A DNA stretch of 8,029 nucleotides from positions 1 through 8,029 of the forward strand of contig JABABY010000086.1 of assembly GCA_014237955.1 (NCBI GenBank), written 5' to 3'. How positions within the stretch are numbered: the first letter of the stretch is position 1; each line of letters begins with the position of its first letter. This document shows, in pieces, positions 1-6,235 of this stretch. This DNA comes from Planctomycetota bacterium. Its GTDB lineage: Bacteria > Planctomycetota > Planctomycetia > Pirellulales > UBA7805. The notes below the pieces were generated by a model that made no database searches, had not been told where the DNA came from, and was given only the letters and a program-made list of their open reading frames with translations. The position numbers and the translations under genes were made by a program.

Positions 1-1
1 A

Positions 2-466
2 CTTGCAATCGAATCTTTTCTCGAACCTGGCGAACGAGTTTTAGATGTTGGGACCGGCGGAGGCGTGCCGGGGATGGTGCTCGCAATTCTACGGCCAGAT
101 CTGTCGATGACGCTTTCAGAGTCGGTAGCCAAACGTGCGGTGGCGGCAACGGATATTGTGCAAACGGTTGGTATTGAGGCGAAGGTCGTCCACGGGCGTG
201 CTGAAGATTTAGTGGTGGGTGAGTCGTTTGATTCACTGACGATCCGAGCTGTTGCGAGGCTACGTAAACTCCTCCTATGGTTTGAACCTCATTGGGCCGC
301 CATCGGACAGTTATTGGTGATCAAAGGCCCGGCCTGGGTGGAGGAACGAAAGGAGGCTCGACAAGCAGGACTATTGCAGCATCTGGATCTTCGAGTCCTG
401 ACAGACTATCCCCTAGAGGGGACCAATTCGCGAAGCGTTCTGTTACGCATCCGCCCAAAGCACTAG
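2..466 (+). CDS. rsmG: 16S rRNA (guanine-N7) methyltransferase RsmG/GidB, 5' end missing
   Basis: The reading frame is open from the left edge, so the start lies outside the window and only the last 154 or so codons are present. RsmG methylates N7 of the guanine at position 527 (E. coli numbering) of 16S rRNA, using S-adenosylmethionine. Visible marks are the SAM-binding glycine loop (VLDVGTGGGVPG, encoded about 38-73), the following LAILRPDLSMTLSES strand, and the late IRAVARL...LL and LLVIKGP motifs typical of RsmG. An ATG at 74 or GTG at 65 would cut the SAM loop, so neither is the true start. The gene ends 89 bases before cysD, and a promoter lies in that gap, so cysD is probably transcribed separately. 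Family assignment is confident from the motif order; the missing N-terminus cannot be judged. Confidence 0.88.
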   Translation, partial: LAIESFLEPGERVLDVGTGGGVPGMVLAILRPDLSMTLSESVAKRAVAATDIVQTVGIEAKVVHGRAEDLVVGESFDSLTIRAVARLRKLLLWFEPHWAAIGQLLVIKGPAWVEERKEARQAGLLQHLDLRVLTDYPLEGTNSRSVLLRIRPKH

Positions 467-487
467 CCCGCTACATTCTGTTTTGGT

Positions 488-503
488 GACGTTGAGACGT
501 CTC
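488..503. repeat. Overlapping inverted repeats on the cysD -35 box (possible operator)
   Basis: GAGACGTCTC (494-503) is a perfect 10-bp palindrome. GACGT (488-492) and ACGTC (497-501) also form an inverted repeat around TGAG. Both overlap the -35 hexamer of the cysD promoter, the usual place for a repressor site. No regulator can be named from this sequence, and short palindromes also occur by chance. Confidence 0.35.
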
Positions 504-520
504 CATATTTCGCCTATATT
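492..520 (+). promoter_or_regulatory. Probable sigma-70-type promoter of the cysD-cysNC operon
   Basis: TTGAGA (492-497) matches the -35 consensus at five of six bases. TATATT (515-520) matches the -10 consensus at five of six. The spacer is exactly 17 bases. Transcription would begin near 527, giving a leader of about 29 bases before the cysD ATG at 556. The box pair is seen directly; promoter activity is inferred. Confidence 0.55.
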
Positions 521-555
521 GCTTCTTTCCATATTCTTGAACCTTTGGCCCGCAT

Positions 556-1479
556 ATGAGTTCCTATAACCTGACACATCTGAAGCAGCTAGAGGCTGAG
601 AGTATCCACATCATCCGCGAAGTCGTTGCGGAGTTCGATAATCCGGTCATGCTCTATTCGATCGGTAAAGATTCGTCCGTCATGGTCCAGTTGGCCCTCA
701 AGGCATTTTATCCGGCCAAGCCTCCGTTTCCTCTGCTGCATGTTGATACGACCTGGAAATTTCGGGAGATGATTGAGTTCCGCGAGAGCTATGCAAAAAA
801 AGAACTTGGTCTGGAGGTTCTCACTTACACGAATGAAGAAGGTCGCAAACACAATATTCACCCACTTGAAGATAGCGATAAGCATACCGAGTTGATGAAG
901 ACCGATGCGTTGAAGCAGGCGTTAAATAAATATCGTTTTAATGCAGCGTTTGGCGGTGCACGGCGAGATGAGGAAAAGTCGCGGGCTAAAGAGAGGATTT
1001 TTTCATTCCGGGACAAAAACCATCGTTGGGATCCGAAAAATCAACGCCCAGAATTGTGGAGCCTTTACAATGCCAAGGTGCGCCCCGGAGAAAGCATACG
1101 CGTCTTTCCCCTCTCGAATTGGACTGAATTGGATGTCTGGCAATACATCCACCTAGAACAAATTCCTATTGTGCCGCTGTACTTTGCAAAGCGCCGACCA
1201 GTCGTGCGGCGTTTTGATGAAAAAGGTAACGAGGTTACCCTGTTGGTTGATGATGATCGCATGCAACTTGAGCCTGGCGAAATACCAGAAAAAAAAATGG
1301 TTCGTTTTCGAACACTTGGCTGTTATCCACTTTCAGGAGCAGTCGAATCGACGGCCACCACACTGCCGGAGATCATTCAGGAGATGCTTCTTTGTAAAAC
1401 GAGCGAGCGTCAGGGGCGTATGATTGATCGGGACAAGGAGGCATCGATGGAAAAGAAGAAGAAGGAAGGATATTTTTAA
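556..1479 (+). CDS. cysD: Sulfate adenylyltransferase subunit 2 (CysD)
   Basis: CysD is the catalytic, ATP-pyrophosphatase-type subunit of the heterodimeric ATP sulfurylase. With the GTPase CysN it converts sulfate and ATP to adenylylsulfate in the cytoplasm, the first step of assimilatory sulfate activation. The 307-residue product is close to the usual length (about 302 in E. coli). It shows the PP-loop SIGKDSSVM (residues 35-43), the HVDTTWKFREM segment, FGGARRDEEKSRAKER, SNWTELDVWQYI, the conserved GCYPLSGAVES near the C-terminus and the lysine-rich EGYF ending typical of CysD. The ATG at 556 gives the family's usual N-terminus (LTHLKQLEAESIHIIRE), although no clear Shine-Dalgarno sequence precedes it. 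It is the first gene of an operon with cysNC, which begins 8 bases after its stop. Confidence 0.97.
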   Translation: MSSYNLTHLKQLEAESIHIIREVVAEFDNPVMLYSIGKDSSVMVQLALKAFYPAKPPFPLLHVDTTWKFREMIEFRESYAKKELGLEVLTYTNEEGRKHNIHPLEDSDKHTELMKTDALKQALNKYRFNAAFGGARRDEEKSRAKERIFSFRDKNHRWDPKNQRPELWSLYNAKVRPGESIRVFPLSNWTELDVWQYIHLEQIPIVPLYFAKRRPVVRRFDEKGNEVTLLVDDDRMQLEPGEIPEKKMVRFRTLGCYPLSGAVESTATTLPEIIQEMLLCKTSERQGRMIDRDKEASMEKKKKEGYF

Positions 1480-1487
1480 TTTAGATG

Positions 1488-3425
1488 ATGTCGCACCAAT
1501 CAGAACTTATTGCCTCCGATATTGATGCTTATCTGACGCAGCACGAACAGAAAGAACTGCTGCGGTTTTTGACATGTGGTAGTGTCGATGACGGTAAAAG
1601 CACTCTCATCGGTCGGATGTTGATCGAATCCAAAATGGTCTATGAGGACCAGTTGGCAGCACTGGAGAAAGACTCGCAGACGCATGGAACCATTGGCAGT
1701 CGACTCGACCCGGCCCTCCTCACCGACGGACTCGATGATGAGAGGCAACAAGGCATTACGATCGATGTAGCCTACCGCTATTTTTCGACCTCCAAACGAA
1801 AATTCATCATTGCCGACACCCCGGGACACGAACAGTACACGAGGAATATGGCCACAGGTGCCTCTACTTGTGATTTGGCAATCATTCTTATCGACGCGCG
1901 CAAGGGAGTGTTAACGCAAACCAAGCGACACAGCTTTATCACATCCTTGTTGGGAGTAAAGCATGTCGTCGTGGCAATCAACAAGATGGACCTCGTTGAT
2001 TATTCACAGGAGGTGTATCAGGATATCAGGGATGAATACATACAGTTTGCGGCCAGAATGTCCTCAGACGACGTTCACTTTATTCCCATCTCGGCACTCG
2101 ATGGCGACAATGTGGTTGCACGCAGCAAAAATATGCCGTGGTATGACGGTAATACAATGATGCACATGCTCGAAAATGTTTACATTGCCTCGGACAGCAA
2201 TCTGCAGGATTTTCGTTTTCCCGTGCAGTATGTGAACCGGCCTCACCTGGATTTCCGCGGTTTTTGTGGAACGGTTGCCTCCGGAACCATTCAAAAAGGT
2301 GATGAGATCATGGTCTTGCCTTCACGCAAAACCAGCCGTGTAAAGTCGATTACTACTATTGATGGAGATTTAGAAGAGGCTTTCACACCGCAATCGGTTA
2401 CCCTTACGCTCGAAGATGAAATTGACGCCAGTCGTGGTGACATGATTGTACGTGTTGGAAATCAGCCACGCGTGAGTCAGCGGATGGATGCCATGGTTGT
2501 CTGGATGGGTGAGGAGCCGATGGTCCCCGGCACACAGTACCTCTTCAAGCAGACGACGAAGGTTGTGCCTGGAACAGTACAGTCGTTGCGCTATCGCATT
2601 GATGTCAATACCCTGCACCGCCAGCCAGCGCCCTCATTGGTCCTGAATGAAATTGGCCGATGCGAAATCGATCTTGATGATGTCATACAATTTGATTCCT
2701 ACAAACGGAATCGAGGTACCGGGTCCATGATCATTATCGATCGGATTACTAACGTGACAGTTGGTGCTGTGATGATCCTGGATGAAATGCAGGGTGGTCC
2801 CTCCCAGGACCACTGGGATGCAGAACCAGTCAGTGCGGAGATGCAGGAAAGATTGAGTCAGGTCACGGATGAAGAGCGAGCAGCTCGCTTTGGTCAGCGA
2901 GGTGCGACGATTCTGATTACGGGACTTACCGGATCTGGAAAACGAGATGTAGCCCAGGCCCTCGAACGATATCTGTTCGATGCGGGGCGTGCCTGTGCTG
3001 TGTTGGATGGGCCAAAGATGCGCCTCGGTGTCAGTAAGGATCTCGGCTTTACTCCAGAAGGGCGTAGCGAAAATATGAGGCGGGCTGCTGAATGTGCGAG
3101 AATTTTAAATGATGTTGGCCTGATTACAATTGCTAGTTTTCTTGCCCCAAGAAAAGAGGTCCGAGATCGAGCCAGAGAAGTTGTTGGCTCGGAAAGATTT
3201 TTTGAGGTCTTTCTGGATGTTCCCGTCGAGGTCTGCCGGGAGAGGGATACGAACGGGATGTATGCGATGGCAGATTCTGGAGAAATCATGAACTTTCCAG
3301 GCATTACCACAGCCTATGAGGAACCAGTCTCTGCCGACCTCACTCTTGAGCCCCACTCGATGCCGATCGAGTCCTGTGTTGAGGCCATTGTGGCACTACT
3401 CAGAGAGCGGGACATTGTAAAGTGA
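1488..3425 (+). CDS. cysNC: CysN GTPase subunit fused to a divergent APS-kinase-like domain (CysNC)
   Basis: The protein has 645 residues counted from MSHQSELIA; an adjacent ATG at 1485 would add one. Residues about 20-235 are an EF-Tu-like GTPase with a P-loop GSVDDGKS (31-38), DTPGHEQY from 110 and NKMD (165-168), all intact. Two beta-barrel domains follow to about 435. This part couples GTP hydrolysis to APS synthesis by CysD. Residues about 472-645 are homologous to APS kinase (CysC), which makes PAPS. There the P-loop reads GLTGSGKRD (479-487), with Arg-Asp in place of the Ser/Thr-Thr that normally follows the lysine. The usual DGDN motif is DGPK (507-510), and the usual SPFRAERD-like segment is APRKEVRD. 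The DLGF, ENMRR and GEIMNFPGI segments survive. The sulfurylase role is confident; kinase activity is doubtful. A purine-rich GGAAGGA lies 14-17 bases upstream, inside cysD, so translational coupling is likely. Confidence 0.95.
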   Translation: MSHQSELIASDIDAYLTQHEQKELLRFLTCGSVDDGKSTLIGRMLIESKMVYEDQLAALEKDSQTHGTIGSRLDPALLTDGLDDERQQGITIDVAYRYFSTSKRKFIIADTPGHEQYTRNMATGASTCDLAIILIDARKGVLTQTKRHSFITSLLGVKHVVVAINKMDLVDYSQEVYQDIRDEYIQFAARMSSDDVHFIPISALDGDNVVARSKNMPWYDGNTMMHMLENVYIASDSNLQDFRFPVQYVNRPHLDFRGFCGTVASGTIQKGDEIMVLPSRKTSRVKSITTIDGDLEEAFTPQSVTLTLEDEIDASRGDMIVRVGNQPRVSQRMDAMVVWMGEEPMVPGTQYLFKQTTKVVPGTVQSLRYRIDVNTLHRQPAPSLVLNEIGRCEIDLDDVIQFDSYKRNRGTGSMIIIDRITNVTVGAVMILDEMQGGPSQDHWDAEPVSAEMQERLSQVTDEERAARFGQRGATILITGLTGSGKRDVAQALERYLFDAGRACAVLDGPKMRLGVSKDLGFTPEGRSENMRRAAECARILNDVGLITIASFLAPRKEVRDRAREVVGSERFFEVFLDVPVEVCRERDTNGMYAMADSGEIMNFPGITTAYEEPVSADLTLEPHSMPIESCVEAIVALLRERDIVK

Positions 3426-3432
3426 TAACACG

Positions 3433-3454
3433 ATCGACGGAGAACTCCGTCGAT
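3433..3454. terminator. Perfect 10-bp hairpin between convergent cysNC and lpxA
   Basis: ATCGACGGAG (3433-3442) and CTCCGTCGAT (3445-3454) are exact reverse complements around a two-base centre, 8 bases after the cysNC stop. No T-run follows on either strand, so this is not a classical rho-independent terminator. Its place between two converging genes suggests a bidirectional transcription end or an mRNA 3' stabiliser. A weaker, imperfect hairpin (about 3465-3502, several mismatches or wobble pairs) overlaps the end of lpxA. Confidence 0.5.
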
Positions 3455-3483
3455 TGAAATCTTTCGACGGAAGCCGACTCGTG

Positions 3484-4341
3484 CTAGCCGACTTTCGTCA
3501 ACGACTGCTCGCCTTCGGCTTCGAAGCCATCTTCACGATAGAGCTTGATTGTCGCAGATGCAGGAGTGCGTCGTTCCGGCATAAAGCCATATTTTCCATC
3601 GGCAAGAAATGAATAAAAATCAGCTGCCGGGCCAGACGGAAAATCGACCTTTAATCGCTCCAGGATTTCCTTCCAGGGAAGCCCACTGCGATAGATGAGG
3701 CGATAGGCATTTTTGAGAGCTGTGATCTCATTGGGCTTATAACCGGCGCGTTGCAGCCCAACCCGGTTAAGGCCGACCACGCCACTCGTGTAACCGTCGA
3801 GTGTTACAAAGGGAGGTACGTCTTTGACAGCCCGCGCATAGCCACCGACCGCAGCAAGTTGACCAATACGACGAAATTGTTGAACGGCTGCCCCACCGGC
3901 GACATAGGCTCGGTCTCCAATGGTGACATGGCCAGCAATCATCACGTTGTTGATTAAAACCACATGGTGGCCAATATGACAATCATGACCAACATGGGCT
4001 CCGACCATAATTAGATTGTTATTGCCAATAATGGTTTGGTCTTTTTCTTGCAGGCCACGATGGATGGTCGTGTTTTCACGGAATGTGTTGCCGTTGCCAA
4101 TTTGTAGAGAACCAGTGGTTTCCGGAAGTTGTATGTGCTGGGGCAGTCCACCTAAAATAGCTCCTTCATGGACGCAATTACTTTTGCCCAGGCGGGTTCC
4201 TTCTTTGATAATGGCACGACTGGCCAATTGGCACCCATCACCGAGTACCACATCCTTTTCAACAATGCAGAAGGGACCAACCTCCACGTCGTTTCCGAGT
4301 ATGGCACTGCTATCAATGATGGCGGTAGGATGGATATTCAA
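3484..4341 (-). CDS. lpxA: LpxA-type acyl-ACP:UDP-N-acetylglucosamine O-acyltransferase
   Basis: LpxA transfers a 3-hydroxyacyl chain from acyl carrier protein to UDP-GlcNAc, the first step of lipid A synthesis, as a cytoplasmic trimer. Residues 1-190 are hexapeptide repeats of a left-handed beta-helix. The segment GAHVGHDCHIG carries His119, matching the catalytic base (His125 in E. coli), and IHRG and AGHVTIGDRAYVAGG are also LpxA-like. A helical C-terminal domain (ITALKNAYRLIYRSG, 206-220) follows. Differences: the usual VHQF is VQQF (Gln154 for His144), the region around E. coli His160 reads GYTSGVVGLN without histidine, and about 25 extra residues extend the C-terminus (285 residues against about 260). 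The start is TTG at 4341, chosen because NIHPTAI is the family's N-terminus; an upstream stop leaves no ATG, and only a weak GAG precedes it. The usual partners lpxD, fabZ and lpxB are absent here. A related sugar O-acyltransferase is possible. Confidence 0.85.
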   Translation of the reverse strand: MNIHPTAIIDSSAILGNDVEVGPFCIVEKDVVLGDGCQLASRAIIKEGTRLGKSNCVHEGAILGGLPQHIQLPETTGSLQIGNGNTFRENTTIHRGLQEKDQTIIGNNNLIMVGAHVGHDCHIGHHVVLINNVMIAGHVTIGDRAYVAGGAAVQQFRRIGQLAAVGGYARAVKDVPPFVTLDGYTSGVVGLNRVGLQRAGYKPNEITALKNAYRLIYRSGLPWKEILERLKVDFPSGPAADFYSFLADGKYGFMPERRTPASATIKLYREDGFEAEGEQSLTKVG

Positions 4342-4494
4342 CGTACAATCTCGAAGGTGTTTCCGATGCGACGTTTTACTATTTTTGGATTACAAGAATC
4401 CACACTCAGCGTCATCAGAGAGAGTATCGACTTGTGTGCAAATCACAATTCAGACGAATGTGTCGATTTCCAAAAAAATGCATAAACTCTCGGT

Positions 4495-4522
4495 TTGACA
4501 ACTCTTGCTCAGCCGCGATAAG
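4495..4522 (+). promoter_or_regulatory. Candidate promoter for the TPR protein gene
   Basis: A perfect -35 TTGACA (4495-4500) is followed after 16 bases by GATAAG (4517-4522), four of six matches to the -10 consensus. The predicted start near 4529 would leave a leader of about 70 bases before the ATG at 4598. The -35 is strong and the -10 mediocre. Confidence 0.4.
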
Positions 4523-4587
4523 TGGATAAGAATGAACCTTCTCAGGAGTGTAATTTGCTTCGAAAGTTCAAGTGACCATTTTTTGAC

Positions 4588-4591
4588 GGAG
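4588..4591 (+). promoter_or_regulatory. Ribosome binding site deciding the TPR gene start
   Basis: GGAG lies six bases before the ATG at 4598. The in-frame alternatives upstream (TTG at 4505, ATG at 4532) have no such site and would sit at or before the predicted transcription start. Confidence 0.5.
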
Positions 4592-4597
4592 TGCGGA

Positions 4598-4936
4598 ATG
4601 CCGGAGATTCACGAGTTATATGATCAGGCGGATCAATTGAAGACAGAAGGCAAGTTGGAGGAGGCAACCGCGAAATATCAGGAAATTCTGACAGAGGATG
4701 CCAATTATGCCCTGGCGCATGCCGCCCTGGCGGTTGTACAAGGGCGCCTCGGCAAACATGAAGAGGCAGTTGAGCATGCCCAGCAAGTTTGCCAACTTGA
4801 GCCAGATGATCCATTTAGCTACACACAACTGAGTGTCATCTGCCAGCGGGCGTATGCAGGTACAAATAATCAGGACTACATTCAGAAAGCTGAGGACGCG
4901 ATGGCACGCTCCAGAATGATACAGGAGGGCATGTAG
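4598..4936 (+). CDS. Small tetratricopeptide-repeat (TPR) protein
   Basis: This is a 112-residue, soluble, acidic protein with no signal peptide or membrane segment. Residues 5-38 form a TPR (QADQLKTEGKLEEATAKYQ, with the G/A/Y pattern), residues 39-72 a second (LAHAALAVVQGRLGKHEEAVEHA, then LEPDDPF), and 73-106 a degenerate third in which CQRAYAGTNNQDYIQKAEDAM holds a longer turn. TPRs are helical hairpins that bind partner peptides, so a scaffold or adaptor role is likely, but the partner cannot be inferred. It begins well downstream of the divergent lpxA gene and converges on the desulfurase gene with a 30-base gap. The ATG at 4598 is preferred over longer in-frame options because of its GGAG site and because the repeat begins immediately after it. 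The fold is confident; the function is unknown. Confidence 0.82.
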   Translation: MPEIHELYDQADQLKTEGKLEEATAKYQEILTEDANYALAHAALAVVQGRLGKHEEAVEHAQQVCQLEPDDPFSYTQLSVICQRAYAGTNNQDYIQKAEDAMARSRMIQEGM

Positions 4937-4966
4937 GCCACCGCTTTGTTGGGAGATCGGGTCGCC

Positions 4967-6109
4967 TCAGCATCCGGACAATCCTCGCCAAGCTCCAAGC
5001 AGTTGTTCTGAAGCGTACGCCGCCTGTGTTTCAGTGGTATGCCGTCCCAGGCTCAGGCGAATTGTGCCTCGTGCGACCTCCTCGCTTATTCCCATGGCAG
5101 CGAGTGTTGCTGAAATATGTGTCGTATTGCTATGACATGCTGCGCCGGTAGAGGCACAGAGTTCTGGCACAGTGGCGAGTAATTCTACAGCCACGACATC
5201 CGGAAAGTTTGTACTCGACGTGTTGGGTAGGCGCTCGGCTCTCTCGGCATTGATCGTGATTCGGTTACCGCTTCCATCTTTGAGTTGCACTTCAAGTAGA
5301 TTGCGGAGTTTCCCAATTCTTTCCGAATCGGCCTCTAATCGGTTTTGGGCTAATTCCGCAGCCGCCCCGAGAGCCACAATTTGTGAAACATTTTCTGTTC
5401 CGGGACTCAATCCTTGCTCTTGAGTCGCCCCAAAAAACAATGGGTGCAAGCCAATGCCTTTTTTAATATAGAGTGCGCCGATCCCTTTTGGGGCGTACAA
5501 TTTATGCCCAGCAATCGTGAGTAGATCTGCTCCAAGTTCTTGGACATCCACAGGGACTTTTCCCAAACTCTGAGCGACATCGACGTGTAAGAGAATCCCA
5601 GAACTTCTGCAAAGCTTCGCGATTGCATGGATCGGCTGGAGTGTGCCTACCTCGTTGTTGGCATGCATGATGCTTACCAGAGAGGTATTTGGCCGGATCG
5701 CTTTGGCTACCTCTTGGACGTCAACGACGGCCTCTCGGTCGCAACCGACCACCGTCAAGCTGTGTCCTAGCCGGCACATCGAGTTAGCCGGTTCGACAGT
5801 AGCCGGGTGTTCGATCGCCGAGATAATGAGGTGTCTCGGATTGCTCTTTCCACTTTGTGGCAGGATACCTTGGATGGCCAGGTTGCTGCTTTCCGTGCCG
5901 CCCGACGTGAAGATTAACTCTTCAGCTTGACAACTGAGCAGATCAGCCAGTTGGGAACGAGCCTGGTCGATGGCACCGGCGGCCTGCTGGCCCAAGGCAT
6001 GATTGCTCGACGGATTTCCAAATTGATCTTTCAAAAACGGTTCCATCGCCTTATGGACTGTAGGATCGATGGGGGTCGTCGCGTTGTAATCAAGATAAAC
6101 GTATTTCAC
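4967..6109 (-). CDS. Cysteine desulfurase, NifS/selenocysteine-lyase-like
   Basis: This PLP-dependent class V aminotransferase-fold enzyme takes sulfur from cysteine (or possibly selenium from selenocysteine) as an enzyme-bound persulfide, leaving alanine. From the GTG at 6109 it has 380 residues and opens with VKYVYLDYNATTP, the normal family N-terminus. Visible features are FTSGGTESSNLAI, the PLP-stacking histidine in AIEHPAT (His101), HANNEVGT, HVDVAQ, the Schiff-base lysine in AGHKLYAPKGIGALYI (Lys203), and the persulfide cysteine in STGAACHSN (Cys325) before TIRLSLGRHTT. The GAACHS context resembles eukaryotic selenocysteine lyase more than IscS. The usual arginine before GTEN is Ser (GLSPGTEN). 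A TTG at 6211 would add 34 non-homologous residues. It lies downstream of the LOG-family gene on the same strand, and co-transcription is possible. No iscU, sufBCD or nif partner is nearby, so its acceptor is unknown. Confidence 0.93.
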   Translation of the reverse strand: MKYVYLDYNATTPIDPTVHKAMEPFLKDQFGNPSSNHALGQQAAGAIDQARSQLADLLSCQAEELIFTSGGTESSNLAIQGILPQSGKSNPRHLIISAIEHPATVEPANSMCRLGHSLTVVGCDREAVVDVQEVAKAIRPNTSLVSIMHANNEVGTLQPIHAIAKLCRSSGILLHVDVAQSLGKVPVDVQELGADLLTIAGHKLYAPKGIGALYIKKGIGLHPLFFGATQEQGLSPGTENVSQIVALGAAAELAQNRLEADSERIGKLRNLLEVQLKDGSGNRITINAERAERLPNTSSTNFPDVVAVELLATVPELCASTGAACHSNTTHISATLAAMGISEEVARGTIRLSLGRHTTETQAAYASEQLLGAWRGLSGC

Positions 6110-6117
6110 CGGTTGGG

Positions 6118-6121
6118 CCTT
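6118..6121 (-). promoter_or_regulatory. Ribosome binding site supporting the GTG start of the desulfurase
   Basis: On the minus strand AAGG lies eight bases before the GTG at 6109. This fits the start predicted from homology (the protein begins just ahead of YLDYNATTP) better than the TTG at 6211. Confidence 0.4.
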
Positions 6122-6235
6122 AGAACCTTTTGATCGCACGATCGAATTCGGACGTGGTGAGTCGTCGGACGAGCCATATTGTCTTGAAAGTGTTTTTCGG
6201 TAGCGAGTCAAGTCTTGCGCGAGAAGGCCTACATT

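Larger units (their letters stand above)
4342..4597. other. Divergent intergenic region between lpxA and the TPR gene
   Basis: No convincing gene is seen in these roughly 256 bases. Codons continuing upstream of lpxA in frame run into a TAA with no usable ATG or GTG. The region holds the rightward promoter candidate at 4495-4522. It also has a nested inverted repeat: ATCGAC (4426-4431) with GTCGAT (4462-4467), enclosing TTGTG (4432-4436) with CACAA (4444-4448). I see no clear leftward promoter for lpxA. Confidence 0.5.

Noticed and set aside
2894..3310. 138-codon minus-strand open frame opposite the APS-kinase-like domain
   Set aside because: It lies wholly inside cysNC, has no ribosome binding site or recognisable motif, and its composition (Ser, Arg, Pro rich) is that of an antisense shadow.
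4432..4448. Possible CRP-type site TTGTG-N7-CACAA
   Set aside because: The half-site sequence and spacing differ from TGTGA-N6-TCACA, and nothing in the window suggests a CRP regulon.
4016..4498. Two plus-strand open frames (4016-4498 and 4168-4485) opposite lpxA and its upstream region
   Set aside because: Most of each is antisense to lpxA. The first is a low-complexity Ser/Pro/Cys-rich translation; the second mirrors the hexapeptide repeats. Neither has an initiation signal.
4505..4597. N-terminal extension of the TPR protein from TTG 4505 or ATG 4532
   Set aside because: The extra residues do not fit a TPR, lack a ribosome binding site and would begin at or before the predicted transcription start; ATG 4598 has GGAG at six bases.
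6110..6211. 34-residue N-terminal extension of the desulfurase from TTG 6211
   Set aside because: The extension is polar and unlike the family, whose members begin just before YLDYNATTP; GTG 6109 has an upstream AAGG.
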